From contig CALCXM010000152.1 of assembly GCA_937905825.1 (NCBI GenBank), forward strand, positions 1 through 64,000: a stretch of 64,000 bases of DNA, in the 5' to 3' direction. The notes under the pieces are model-generated. The model was not told the DNA's origin. It was given only the letters and a program-made list of their open reading frames with translations, and searched no databases. Below are positions 25,371-34,128 of the stretch, piece by piece. The DNA comes from an uncultured bacterium (GTDB lineage Bacteria > Planctomycetota > UBA1135 > GCA-002686595). Made by a program: the position numbers and the translations under genes. The first letter of the stretch is position 1. Every line of letters starts with the position of its first letter.

Positions 25371-28129
25371 ATCCCAAAGACAGCGCGGAGCTGCACCGGC
25401 GCGCGAAGGCCATCTTCTTCGACCTGATGGACACCCCCAAAGAGTCTTGGGAAGCTGCCATTCACGAGCGCTGCGCTGCGGACTCGGCTTTGGCGAAAGA
25501 GGTGGCTTCGCTGCTCGCGAACAAAGAAGCGGACACGGATTGCCTGATGCCGATGGTCAGCGCCGACTGCGCGCCGCTCCCGTCAGAAATCTCAGCAGCT
25601 ATGATCGCCGGTCTCTCGGACGAACTCGCCACAAACTCTGAGTGCTTGGATCCTGGCCTCTCCCAAGCCCGACGATTCATTCCGGGGAGCCTGTTCGCGG
25701 ATCGCTACCGAATGCACAGCCGTCTCGGAGCCGGGGGCATGGGGGAAGTCTGGCGCGCCACGGACGAAATGCTCGGGGAAGCGGTGGCCCTCAAGTTCAT
25801 CCGCAAGCGCAGCGCAGGACATGGTTGGATCCAACGCCTGTTGCAAGAGGCCGCCGTGGCTCGGCGAGTGAGTCACAAGAACGTCTGCCGCGTTCACGAT
25901 GCGGGGGAAATGGACGGCGAGTTCTTCCTCTCCATGCAATTTGTGCAAGGGTTAGATCTCGCCAAAGAGTTGCGCAAGAACGGGCGTTTCAAGCGCGGCC
26001 CCAGCAAGCGTTTGGCGCGCGAGCTCGTCGATGCTCTGGTCGCCGTCCACGCCTGTGGATTGCTGCACCGCGACCTCAAACCGGCCAACATTCTGCTCGA
26101 CTCGGAGCACACCGCTCACGTCTCGGACTTTGGCCTCGCGGTGACGAATGACCGACACATCGAAGAGAATTCGCAGTCAGGCACGCGGGTCTACATGGCC
26201 CCCGAGCTGCAACAAGGCGCGGCGCCCTCCCAAGCCAGCGACGTGTACGCATTGGGGCTGATTCTCTACGAAGCCGTCACCAACCGCCGAGCCTTTCAGA
26301 GTGGTGAAGAGATCCGGCTCGCGGCCGAGAACGGTGAGCTTCCACCGCGGCCTTCGGTCTTTGTCACGCGCGTCAACGCCGTGCTTGAACACATCATCCT
26401 ACGCTGCCTGGATCCGGAGCCGAGCGCGCGCCCCTCGGCCCTCGACTTGCAGCGCGCCTTGGCATTGGAGGATCCCCTGGAAGCGGTTCTCTCCCTTGGG
26501 GACGTGCCCACGGCCGAGGTCATTGCGACCTCCCGCTCGCGGGTCGCCCTGTCCCCCAACAAAGCCAAGTGGGTCGCCCTTGCGACCCTCCTGCTGCTCG
26601 GGCTCGCCGCGCTTCTGACCCGCCTGGGCGCAGTCAGTACGCTTCCTGAAGCAAGTCCCGGGCAGAGGGCCAAAAGCACTCGAATGCTGCTCCAAGAGTT
26701 TGGGATTCCCCCCGCGCCCTTTGAGAAGTACTCCTATTCGCCAACTCCCGAAGGCCTGGAGCTTGCCGGCCAGTCGCAAGGGACGGAACTGTCGGGCACA
26801 TCGGGCACCTTGGGTTTTTGGTACCGGAGTTCACCGGCATCCATCTCCCCCACGAGCGCCGCGAACCAGCTGTTCGGATTTGGCCGGGCCACGTTGTTGG
26901 ATCCGCCGACAGCCAGCGCCGGCATGTCCTCGATCTACTTTCATCCCGATGGAACACTGGGGTACTTTAGGAGCGTGCCGCAAGCGGAAGTCGCTGCGCA
27001 AGGGGCACTCCCGAGTGCGCGCTTTTTTGAGCTGGCAGGGCTCGAGCAAGCGGACTTCGATCCAGTCGCCCCCTTGCAACCCACGACTGGGCCCGCGCGC
27101 ACGCACCTGGCTTGGCAGTCCAGGGAATCAGGCCTGCGCGTGGAGCTTTCAGGAACTGGACAACGGCCGTTCTCTTTCGAGACCAGGGCCCCGCAGCTAG
27201 ATGAAGCTGCATCCAGTCTTGATTGGGCGAAGCTGGCTGGCCTACTGAACTCGATCCTGGTGCTCGCTTTGTTCGTCATCGCCGTCCCGAAAGCCCTGCG
27301 CCACTTTCGCTCGGGCCGCGGGGACGCGTGGGTCTCCTTGCGACTCGCCGTCATCTGCGGTGGCAGTCTATTCGCCGCTTGGATAGCGAATGCCGACTAC
27401 CCGGATGGATCCGTCAAGCGCCTTGTGTTCGTCATGGCTGGAGTCTTCGTGTGCCTGTCGAGCAGCAACCTGATCTGGATCTTCTGCGTGGCGGTCGAGC
27501 CAAGCCTGCAAAGCACTTGGCCGCGAATCTTCGTCACCTGGAGTCGCTTGTTGCGCGGGCAGCACGGGGGGCGCGGAGTTCGCAGCGACTTGTTGGTGGG
27601 CATTTGCCTCGGCACCTTCGCCGTCTGCCTTCAAGCGCTCTCCTCAGCTTTGAGCTGTGAAGCAGACTGGACGGCCTCATCCACGAGCTTGCTGCGTGGG
27701 GCGAACTGGCTAACGTGGTTCAGCAATCTCGCTGAAACCATCCCGGGCTCGCTCCTGCTCAACCTAGAGTTCGTGGCTGTGCTCGCAACCCTCGGCTGGA
27801 TCCTGCGCAGTCGACGGGCCAGTGTGATTGGCACGGGGCTGGTCGCGTGCGTGATCAGCGCGGGGTCCACGGAGAGCGGATTGGAAGCGGCGCTCGCCAT
27901 GCTTACCGTGCTGCTGATTCTGTATTGCCTCTTGCGGCACGGGCTGCTCGCGTCCTTCACGCTCATCCTCTGCCAGGAATTGCTCGTGAGCACGCCGATG
28001 CCCCATTCGGGCTCTGCTTGGTACGCAGGTGCGTTCTACGGGACCCTCGCATTGATCCTCCTTGCGCTTTCCTGGGCGACCCGGCCATTGCTGCGGCCCC
28101 AGGAAGTTCGGCGGGAGCCCCTCTCCTAG
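25367..28129 (+). CDS. Membrane Ser/Thr protein kinase (PknB-like) with exported LamG-like insert
   Basis: 920 aa from the ATG that overlaps the sigma stop. N-terminal 100 residues are a helical region often found before such kinases (ESWEAAIHERCAADSALAKE). The kinase domain (about 112-385) has the Gly-rich loop GAGGMGEVW, VALKFIR, catalytic HRDLKPANIL (about 234) and DFG (about 254), so it should be active. A membrane helix (about 403-425) is followed by an exported beta-rich segment with a LamG/concanavalin-like look (GTLGFWYRSS), and then several more helices from about 620 onward. Partner of the upstream ECF sigma factor. Its TAG stop shares the palindrome CTAG with the convergent next gene. 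Confidence 0.92.
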   Translation: MNPKDSAELHRRAKAIFFDLMDTPKESWEAAIHERCAADSALAKEVASLLANKEADTDCLMPMVSADCAPLPSEISAAMIAGLSDELATNSECLDPGLSQARRFIPGSLFADRYRMHSRLGAGGMGEVWRATDEMLGEAVALKFIRKRSAGHGWIQRLLQEAAVARRVSHKNVCRVHDAGEMDGEFFLSMQFVQGLDLAKELRKNGRFKRGPSKRLARELVDALVAVHACGLLHRDLKPANILLDSEHTAHVSDFGLAVTNDRHIEENSQSGTRVYMAPELQQGAAPSQASDVYALGLILYEAVTNRRAFQSGEEIRLAAENGELPPRPSVFVTRVNAVLEHIILRCLDPEPSARPSALDLQRALALEDPLEAVLSLGDVPTAEVIATSRSRVALSPNKAKWVALATLLLLGLAALLTRLGAVSTLPEASPGQRAKSTRMLLQEFGIPPAPFEKYSYSPTPEGLELAGQSQGTELSGTSGTLGFWYRSSPASISPTSAANQLFGFGRATLLDPPTASAGMSSIYFHPDGTLGYFRSVPQAEVAAQGALPSARFFELAGLEQADFDPVAPLQPTTGPARTHLAWQSRESGLRVELSGTGQRPFSFETRAPQLDEAASSLDWAKLAGLLNSILVLALFVIAVPKALRHFRSGRGDAWVSLRLAVICGGSLFAAWIANADYPDGSVKRLVFVMAGVFVCLSSSNLIWIFCVAVEPSLQSTWPRIFVTWSRLLRGQHGGRGVRSDLLVGICLGTFAVCLQALSSALSCEADWTASSTSLLRGANWLTWFSNLAETIPGSLLLNLEFVAVLATLGWILRSRRASVIGTGLVACVISAGSTESGLEAALAMLTVLLILYCLLRHGLLASFTLILCQELLVSTPMPHSGSAWYAGAFYGTLALILLALSWATRPLLRPQEVRREPLS

Positions 28130-29973
28130 CCCGGAGGCGGAACGTGGTGGTATTCGCCGCCGCTCTGCTCCGCCAGAGATTGCAGGAAGACACTCTTGTA
28201 CGACTGCAAGCTGATGCAGTGAATCTTGACCTTGTCGCGACGGTTCCACTTCTTGACCACGCGCAGTAGCTCGTCCGGATCGTCGACCGTTCCACCTTTC
28301 GGATCGCCATCGGAAATCAGGTAGATCGTGTCCATGGCCTTGTCCGCGAAGGCCGCCTCCAAGGCATCGTGCAAGGCCGTAGCCCCCAGGGTCTCTTTGC
28401 GTTGAACGAACTTTGTCGAGGAGACGCGCATCGCCTCGTTCAAAGTAACCAGTTGGGGCGCCATCTTCTCGAAGGAGGTGCCAAAGCGAATGATGTTGAA
28501 GAGTTGCTCGTCCTTCATGCGCTCGATCACGCCGACCATCTCCTCCGAGAGAATGTCGATGTGCTTGAACGTCTCCCACTTGTCCTCTTTGTTCTTGGCC
28601 AGTTCGAAGATGCCATTCATCGAATCGCTGACGTCGAGAACGAAGTAGATGCCCTTGCCCTTGGGATTCAGGCCGTATTGAGAACCCCGATTGCGGCGCA
28701 TGCGCTCTAGGTCCCGCGACTGCGTTTTTCGGCGGGCCCCCTTGGCATCCGGGAGCACGAACGTCTGGCCCTCCTTGCTCCACCAAGTGCGCCAGCGGTG
28801 AGGGCGATCCCCGAAGTCCTCGCCCGTTAGTTTGCGCAGGGCATCGTGGATGTCGACTTGCTGCTTGTCCTCTTCCACGTCGAGGCGCTCAATCAAAGCC
28901 GAGATGCCAGCTTTTTCACGTCGCGCCAGAACGGCCTGCAGAGCAAGCTTGCGCACCTTCACCAGCTTGTCAGCGAGCAGAGGAAGCACGAGATCGATGT
29001 CTCCGATTCCAGCGGAGCCCAGAGCAATCGCGGCCATTTCTCGTTCCTCCTCGTCCTTCGAGGAAGCGGCCCGTTTGACCGATCCAGCGGCATCCTTGGC
29101 CGTTTTGGGTCTCGCGAGCAAGCCCTTCAAGGCCTGCCCTTTGGGGCCCGCTGCCTTTTCCTTCTTGAATCGTTCACGCAGTAGCTTCGTCGCGGCATCG
29201 CCATCTCGCAGAACCAGCGCAGCGGCAACGAGGGCACGCAATTCATCATTGGAAGCGTCGGCTAACTTTCTAAGGAGAGCATCCACCTCGCCGCCGGGAA
29301 TCTCACCGAACGCTTCTATGATCGAGCGGGCGTTGGAGGGAAGCACACCGGGGCGATCCAGCAGCTTCGTGGTTCGACGCAGGTCCGTCGCTCCATAAAG
29401 CGCCCTGAGCGCCTCACGCAGTTGCTCTTGTGTTCCACTATCCGGCACTCCGAAACTCACCAACACATGCTCGAGGCTGTGCGCGCCGCCTTCTTTGATG
29501 AGCAGATCGAGCACACCCCTTAGCAGCTTCTCGCGCACCTCAAATGTCTCGTAGCGCTCGAGGTGGTAGAAGAGCTCCTTCTGCGCGAGGGGCCCAAACT
29601 CCGCCAGCACACCAGCCACAGCAAACACGTTGTGCTTCGTGGGTTCCTTCAAGGCTTGGTCCAGGAACGCGATCACTTGCAGCTGCAGTTTCTCGTCGGC
29701 GTCTGCAAAGCTCTTCAGGCAATAGAGCACTGCAAGACGATTCTGCACTTCCAGTAGAACTTCATAGCCCCGGACGATCGCCGCGAAGGCTTCTTCGTCC
29801 TTGCGCTCTTTCAGCTTTCCGAAGATCCCGCGAACATCGCAGGCATCCCGCTTGGTGAGGACTTCCTGGAGAAGCTCTGCAGTCGTTGGATCTCCCGCTC
29901 TGGCGGCGAACGGGGTCCCTGCTAGCGAGAAGCAGAACAGTGCGGCGAGCAGGACGAGCATGCGAGTCTTCAT
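28126..29973 (-). CDS. Exported HEAT-repeat protein with C-terminal von Willebrand A domain
   Basis: 615 aa from ATG 29973, chosen for its signal peptide (MLVLLAALFCFSLAGTPFAA). Residues about 30-390 are helical repeats of HEAT type (for example DDIDLVLPLLADKLVKVRKL-like units). The C-terminal 190 residues are a vWA domain with an intact metal site: DVSDSMNG, a Thr in GATALHDAL and Asp in LISDGDPKGG. This points to metal-dependent adhesion or complex assembly outside the cytoplasm. It starts 28 bp after the GT-C-like gene on the same strand, so an operon is likely. Confidence 0.85.
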   Translation of the reverse strand: MKTRMLVLLAALFCFSLAGTPFAARAGDPTTAELLQEVLTKRDACDVRGIFGKLKERKDEEAFAAIVRGYEVLLEVQNRLAVLYCLKSFADADEKLQLQVIAFLDQALKEPTKHNVFAVAGVLAEFGPLAQKELFYHLERYETFEVREKLLRGVLDLLIKEGGAHSLEHVLVSFGVPDSGTQEQLREALRALYGATDLRRTTKLLDRPGVLPSNARSIIEAFGEIPGGEVDALLRKLADASNDELRALVAAALVLRDGDAATKLLRERFKKEKAAGPKGQALKGLLARPKTAKDAAGSVKRAASSKDEEEREMAAIALGSAGIGDIDLVLPLLADKLVKVRKLALQAVLARREKAGISALIERLDVEEDKQQVDIHDALRKLTGEDFGDRPHRWRTWWSKEGQTFVLPDAKGARRKTQSRDLERMRRNRGSQYGLNPKGKGIYFVLDVSDSMNGIFELAKNKEDKWETFKHIDILSEEMVGVIERMKDEQLFNIIRFGTSFEKMAPQLVTLNEAMRVSSTKFVQRKETLGATALHDALEAAFADKAMDTIYLISDGDPKGGTVDDPDELLRVVKKWNRRDKVKIHCISLQSYKSVFLQSLAEQSGGEYHHVPPPG

Positions 29974-30001
29974 TGGAGCAGCATACCCCAGATTCTGCTG
30001 C

Positions 30002-31795
30002 TCAATCGCCCTGTCCCGCCGCCTGCCAGGCAAAGATCCAGAAGCGCATCTGCTTCGTGTGGTGCACGTGACGCCAAAGATCGGTATCGACCGCGGCCCC
30101 CTTGTAGTCGCTCCGGTCAACGATGAGGTACACGGGGTAGCCCTCAGGAATACTCTCGCGGGTGAGTTCCCTCGAGGCGCTGCCCTCGAGCACCTGCAAG
30201 CGACTGTCGAGCAGCTGCCGATCATGAACAGCCAGGAACTCGTAGGGGTTTCCACCGAAGCCGATCGTCCCGCGCTCATCGGGCGAGATCAACGCGCCCC
30301 GTTGGCCATAGACGGGAACCAAACCCGTCGGGTCGAGGAACAGGGCGTTGGGTTCCGTTGAACTCCGAATCCAATCAAACAGTTCGGCCTTCGCCTCCTG
30401 GTTTGTGAAGCGCAAGTCCCGCCCGACCTCTTCGAACCGAGTGCCCCAATCCGTGTGGTAGTTGAGCTTCTTGAGCAGGCTGTAACTGGGCGTCAGGAGG
30501 AAAACTGCTGCAAGCGTCCACGAGACCCAAGACTTCCTGCACCAAGTCACGGCCAAGAGTCCGCCTCCGGCAAAACCCAATGCCAGCATTGCCACGGACA
30601 GGTACTTGTACTCCGTTCGCAAGGGCTGGCTTAACGTCAGGTACAACCAGAGGGAGGAGAGGAAGACTCCCAGGAAGACCAACATGGGCGCGCGCTCCAA
30701 ACCCTGCCTGGCGCTGTCTCGCCGTAGATACAGGTAGCCGAGAGTTGGCAGACTGATCAGTGCCGCCCAGACCAAACCTTCGCTGCCCGCGGCGAGGTCA
30801 AAGATCTTTGTGTTGCCGCGCAAGGACTCCGCTACTTGCAACAAATAGGGAAAGGTCACGAGCACTGAAATGGCACCCACAACACAAATGCTGAGGCCGC
30901 GCTTCCAAAGGGTGGGACGCTGTTCGAGCGAGCCACTCCATATGAAGAGCACAGCGACCACGGGCGTCCCCAGGACGAGGGACGGCAACATGGGCGGGTA
31001 GAAAAACGAGCAGGCCAAGAGCGAGAACCCCAAGCCCGCGGCGAACGCCAAGCGCTTCCGTTCCCCGTAGTAGCCGATCAGACTCGCCATCCAAGTCAGG
31101 CTGAACAGGATGCCCAAGGGCATGCCGCTCTGATTCACGAACTTGACCACCGCGGGCAAACCGCGCGGATCAAAGAACGTCATCCCGAACGGAACGCCTA
31201 CCCAGTCCGTCATAAGCCCGGCGGGCAGGAACGAAGGCGCGCAAAGCGCTCCGAAGGCGCTGGCCAAGATCATCCAGAAGCGGGAACCCGGGCGCTCGCT
31301 TGGCCCTCGACTCCGGACGAACTGCTTCGCGATCCACCAGGCCGCGAGCATCGATCCTGTCAGGGCCCCCATGTTGATCAGCACCCCCGCCCAGGAAGGC
31401 GCAAAGCCCATGGCCACAAACTGGGCGGCCAAATAGTGATAACCCCAATAATAGGGTAGTGGCTGATCCCCCAGAAACGGGTGGGTCGGCGGCAGGTCCG
31501 TGTGCAGGATCCGGTAGATGATGCTCGTGTGAATCAGCCCGTGATGGGAGTAAACACGGTTGAGCGGGTTGAGCGCCAGGACGCCGAAGACCGGGGCGAG
31601 GCCCAACAAGAAGGCCAAGAGCCCCCGAAATAGCCCTCCAAGCGCGGCTTGGGCGCCCTTTTCGAGCTCTTGGGGGTGCGCTCCGGCCGGTGCTTCGACG
31701 ACCCCTGGCGCACCGGGTCCTCGGGAATTGGGAGGGGGAGACTGGGACAAAGGATCAGATGGACCTAGGTGAGAAGCGCGGCCCACGTGGGGCAA
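30002..31795 (-). CDS. Polytopic membrane protein, GT-C glycosyltransferase-like
   Basis: 597 aa with about 10-12 membrane helices and a soluble C-terminal tail (about 440-597). The first exported loop contains THPFLGDQPLPYYWGYHYLA, acidic and aromatic as in GT-C type glycosyltransferases that use lipid-linked sugars; the assignment is by resemblance only. The start is uncertain: TTG at 31795 is the only candidate near the frame's beginning, and GTG codons at residues 4 and 32 are alternatives, with the first helix near residue 53. Probably co-transcribed with the HEAT-vWA gene. Confidence 0.7.
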   Translation of the reverse strand: MPHVGRASHLGPSDPLSQSPPPNSRGPGAPGVVEAPAGAHPQELEKGAQAALGGLFRGLLAFLLGLAPVFGVLALNPLNRVYSHHGLIHTSIIYRILHTDLPPTHPFLGDQPLPYYWGYHYLAAQFVAMGFAPSWAGVLINMGALTGSMLAAWWIAKQFVRSRGPSERPGSRFWMILASAFGALCAPSFLPAGLMTDWVGVPFGMTFFDPRGLPAVVKFVNQSGMPLGILFSLTWMASLIGYYGERKRLAFAAGLGFSLLACSFFYPPMLPSLVLGTPVVAVLFIWSGSLEQRPTLWKRGLSICVVGAISVLVTFPYLLQVAESLRGNTKIFDLAAGSEGLVWAALISLPTLGYLYLRRDSARQGLERAPMLVFLGVFLSSLWLYLTLSQPLRTEYKYLSVAMLALGFAGGGLLAVTWCRKSWVSWTLAAVFLLTPSYSLLKKLNYHTDWGTRFEEVGRDLRFTNQEAKAELFDWIRSSTEPNALFLDPTGLVPVYGQRGALISPDERGTIGFGGNPYEFLAVHDRQLLDSRLQVLEGSASRELTRESIPEGYPVYLIVDRSDYKGAAVDTDLWRHVHHTKQMRFWIFAWQAAGQGD

Positions 31796-32072
31796 GAAGG
31801 CGCATCCTACACCCTATTCTGGGGCGGCTAGGCTCTTTTTACAGGCCCTAAGCCCCCTCTGCCCAAAACCACTGAAATGGGTCCTAGATGGGCGGAACTT
31901 TGTCTACAAAAAGCTCGTCCCCCTCATTCAGGGCGTACAGTCTATTCGTGATTGCGCCCGTTGACTGGGGGGTCAGCTTCATCAGGGAAAGCAGCTCCGT
32001 GCTCATTGCACGGCGTCGAAGGACCGTTCGCTCCTCGCAATCGAAACTGATCTCGAAAAGACATCCGCTCCA

Positions 32073-33485
32073 ATGATCTTCCCAACCCTGCTCGCTCTCG
32101 CAATGCTAGCGCCCCTCCAAGGCGCTCCGGCATCAGGTGCGTCCCAACCGAGTCCAAGGCTAACGGCAGCTCAGATTCAATCCATGCAGAGGTTGACGCG
32201 CAGCGGTCAGGGATCCAACAGCGTGACCCTCGGTGGCGCACTCACGACGAGCGCAGCCAATGGCAGCGCGTCCATTTCCCCGACCCGCACACCAGGGGTT
32301 TATCGGATCGTTTTGCCCGATCCCGGAACTGGCTGGGAAGAGAGCCTGATCCTCGGCGTGCCCTCGGTGCAAACCCCGGGCCCCGTCCCCTTGCTCGTGA
32401 TGTTCCACGCTCATGATGTGAGCGAGTGGGACTGCTACGTGAACGGGAACGCTTTGTTTGAGGAGGCCCGCAGCCGAGGTTGGTACGTCATCTCGCCTTT
32501 GGGGGCGCACCAGGTCAACCATGGCATCTACTACGCCCAGCAGAACATCGAGTACGCCCTGAGCCTCTTCACGCAAAAGCTTCCGATCGACACGGACCGC
32601 ATCTACGGGGTGGGCTTTTCCATGGGCGGCGGCGGGGTGATGAGCTACGCCTCCAGGCACCATGATTTGAACCTGCCGCGCTTCGCCGCCGTGACGAATC
32701 ACACCGGCACCGTGTCCGTCGCTTTCACGTACTACAACTCGGTCAATCAATCGGTCTTTGAGCACCCGCTCATGTTCAATGGGTCCCCTGCCGTCGCTCC
32801 CTTCCTGTACTCCCAGGCATCGTCGATTGACATCGCCTTCGGAACGAACCTTGTGGACTCAACCACGGATCAAGTCCGCAACCTAGCGCGCGGCTCCGTT
32901 CTGAATTTCTACGCGGTCAGTGACCCGCTGGTCAACGCGGTCTTGGCCACTCAACTCATGAACAACTGGCTGCTTCAGATCCCGGGCATGGACACGACTC
33001 TCGTGACCGCGCCCCTGAGCACCCACGCCTGGTCGACCTTGGACGAAGTCGCTGTTCTCAACGCCATGGCGAGCAAGACCCTGCAAACCCCGACCACCGG
33101 CACGCACGAAGTGCTCGCGGATCGCGAGGCCAATTGGTTCCACTTCTACGTCCGCCAAGACGCAGGCAACCAATTCACGCCTTTCCGCTGGACCTACGAC
33201 GCCATTGCGAACCGGCTGACCATCGACCAGACCGAGAACCTGGCGAGCATCGATGTGCGCACCGACACCCTTGGCCTCGACACTTCGATTGACTTGGAAG
33301 TCATCATGAGCACCACGGACGGTGGCTCGGAAGTCACCACGCTCACCGGCTACGCGACCCAACCCCTAGAGGTCAAGCGTGCAGGAGTCGTGACCAGCAG
33401 CTGGAGCTGGGACTCCATCGGTCAAACCGTGACGCTGACGGAGTCTGACCCTTCAACCGCTTCCGTCTGGTTGATTCGCCCCTAA
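32073..33485 (+). CDS. Exported alpha/beta hydrolase (esterase/depolymerase-like)
   Basis: 470 aa. A signal peptide occupies residues 1-20. The hydrolase domain (about 75-335) has the oxyanion region LLVMFHAHDVSEWD and a Ser nucleophile elbow GVGFSMGGGG, similar to secreted feruloyl-esterase or polyhydroxyalkanoate-depolymerase folds; the catalytic His may be in STHAWS. The C-terminal 120 residues are a beta-sandwich-like domain with repeated Trp/Thr strands. The 277 bp upstream contains no other gene. Substrate unknown. Confidence 0.8.
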   Translation: MIFPTLLALAMLAPLQGAPASGASQPSPRLTAAQIQSMQRLTRSGQGSNSVTLGGALTTSAANGSASISPTRTPGVYRIVLPDPGTGWEESLILGVPSVQTPGPVPLLVMFHAHDVSEWDCYVNGNALFEEARSRGWYVISPLGAHQVNHGIYYAQQNIEYALSLFTQKLPIDTDRIYGVGFSMGGGGVMSYASRHHDLNLPRFAAVTNHTGTVSVAFTYYNSVNQSVFEHPLMFNGSPAVAPFLYSQASSIDIAFGTNLVDSTTDQVRNLARGSVLNFYAVSDPLVNAVLATQLMNNWLLQIPGMDTTLVTAPLSTHAWSTLDEVAVLNAMASKTLQTPTTGTHEVLADREANWFHFYVRQDAGNQFTPFRWTYDAIANRLTIDQTENLASIDVRTDTLGLDTSIDLEVIMSTTDGGSEVTTLTGYATQPLEVKRAGVVTSSWSWDSIGQTVTLTESDPSTASVWLIRP

Positions 33486-33525
33486 GAGGCCCAGTATCTG
33501 GGGGCACGCACCGAGAACGCGGCCG

Positions 33526-34050
33526 CTAGCCGTGGCAGCCGCAGCCAGTGCCGCAGCCCATGCTGCCGTCGATTAGATCCAGAGGCGTCTCCGCGTGGCT
33601 CGCTGCTGCGCCAAGTTCGTCCGCGAGTTCGCAGACGCGATCGTAGTAGGCCTCGACTCCGAGACCACTCAAGGCCGCGCCGAATAGCTCGGCCTCCTCG
33701 TGGGTGACGATGTCCAGGTAATTGATCGAGGGGATGTGGTAGGCCGCGAGGGTCACCACGTCCGCGTCGCGTCCCTCGTACCGCTCGTGAACCACGAGGC
33801 GGAAGCTGCGCGGGCTCGCTCCCTCATTCATGATCGCGATGGCTGGCTCCCCGTCCAGCAGGGCGCTGCTGTCGAACACGAGATCCGTGGAGTGACGCAC
33901 GATGTCGCCATCCTTCAGCATCTCTCGGAACTTGGTGAGCGTCGGAGGATTCCCGTAGCGTTCCCGAGCGGCCTTCGCTTTGTCGTAGACGTGCCCCTTG
34001 AGGGCCTCGTAGCCGTCGCCTTCGGTCAGATTGAGTTGCTCGCGTTGCAT
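33526..34050 (-). CDS. Small protein with Cys-rich tail, last gene of the redox operon
   Basis: 174 aa, no signal peptide or membrane helix. The family is not recognised. The body is mixed alpha/beta; the C-terminus ends in GCGTGCGCHG, with three Cys and a His that could bind a metal or haem-related cargo. GAGGA lies 8 nt before the ATG. It follows the octahaem cytochrome gene by 78 bp with a strong hairpin in between, so its expression may be reduced relative to the operon. A maturation or metallochaperone role is a guess from context only. Confidence 0.72.
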   Translation of the reverse strand: MQREQLNLTEGDGYEALKGHVYDKAKAARERYGNPPTLTKFREMLKDGDIVRHSTDLVFDSSALLDGEPAIAIMNEGASPRSFRLVVHERYEGRDADVVTLAAYHIPSINYLDIVTHEEAELFGAALSGLGVEAYYDRVCELADELGAAASHAETPLDLIDGSMGCGTGCGCHG

Positions 34051-34078
34051 GCTGAAAATCCTCGTGTGAATAGGAAGA

Positions 34079-34117
34079 GCGGGCCGGCCCAGTCTGAATC
34101 GATCTGGACCGGCCCGC
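34079..34117 (-). terminator. Long hairpin between octahaem cytochrome and small-protein genes
   Basis: Arms 34079-34092 and 34104-34117 pair over 13 of 14 positions (mismatch 34088/34108) with an 11-nt loop. It lies 11 nt after the cytochrome stop. On the transcribed strand it is followed by TCTTCC rather than a T-run. It may partially terminate or protect the upstream messenger. Confidence 0.6.
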
Positions 34118-34128
34118 CACTAGTACGG

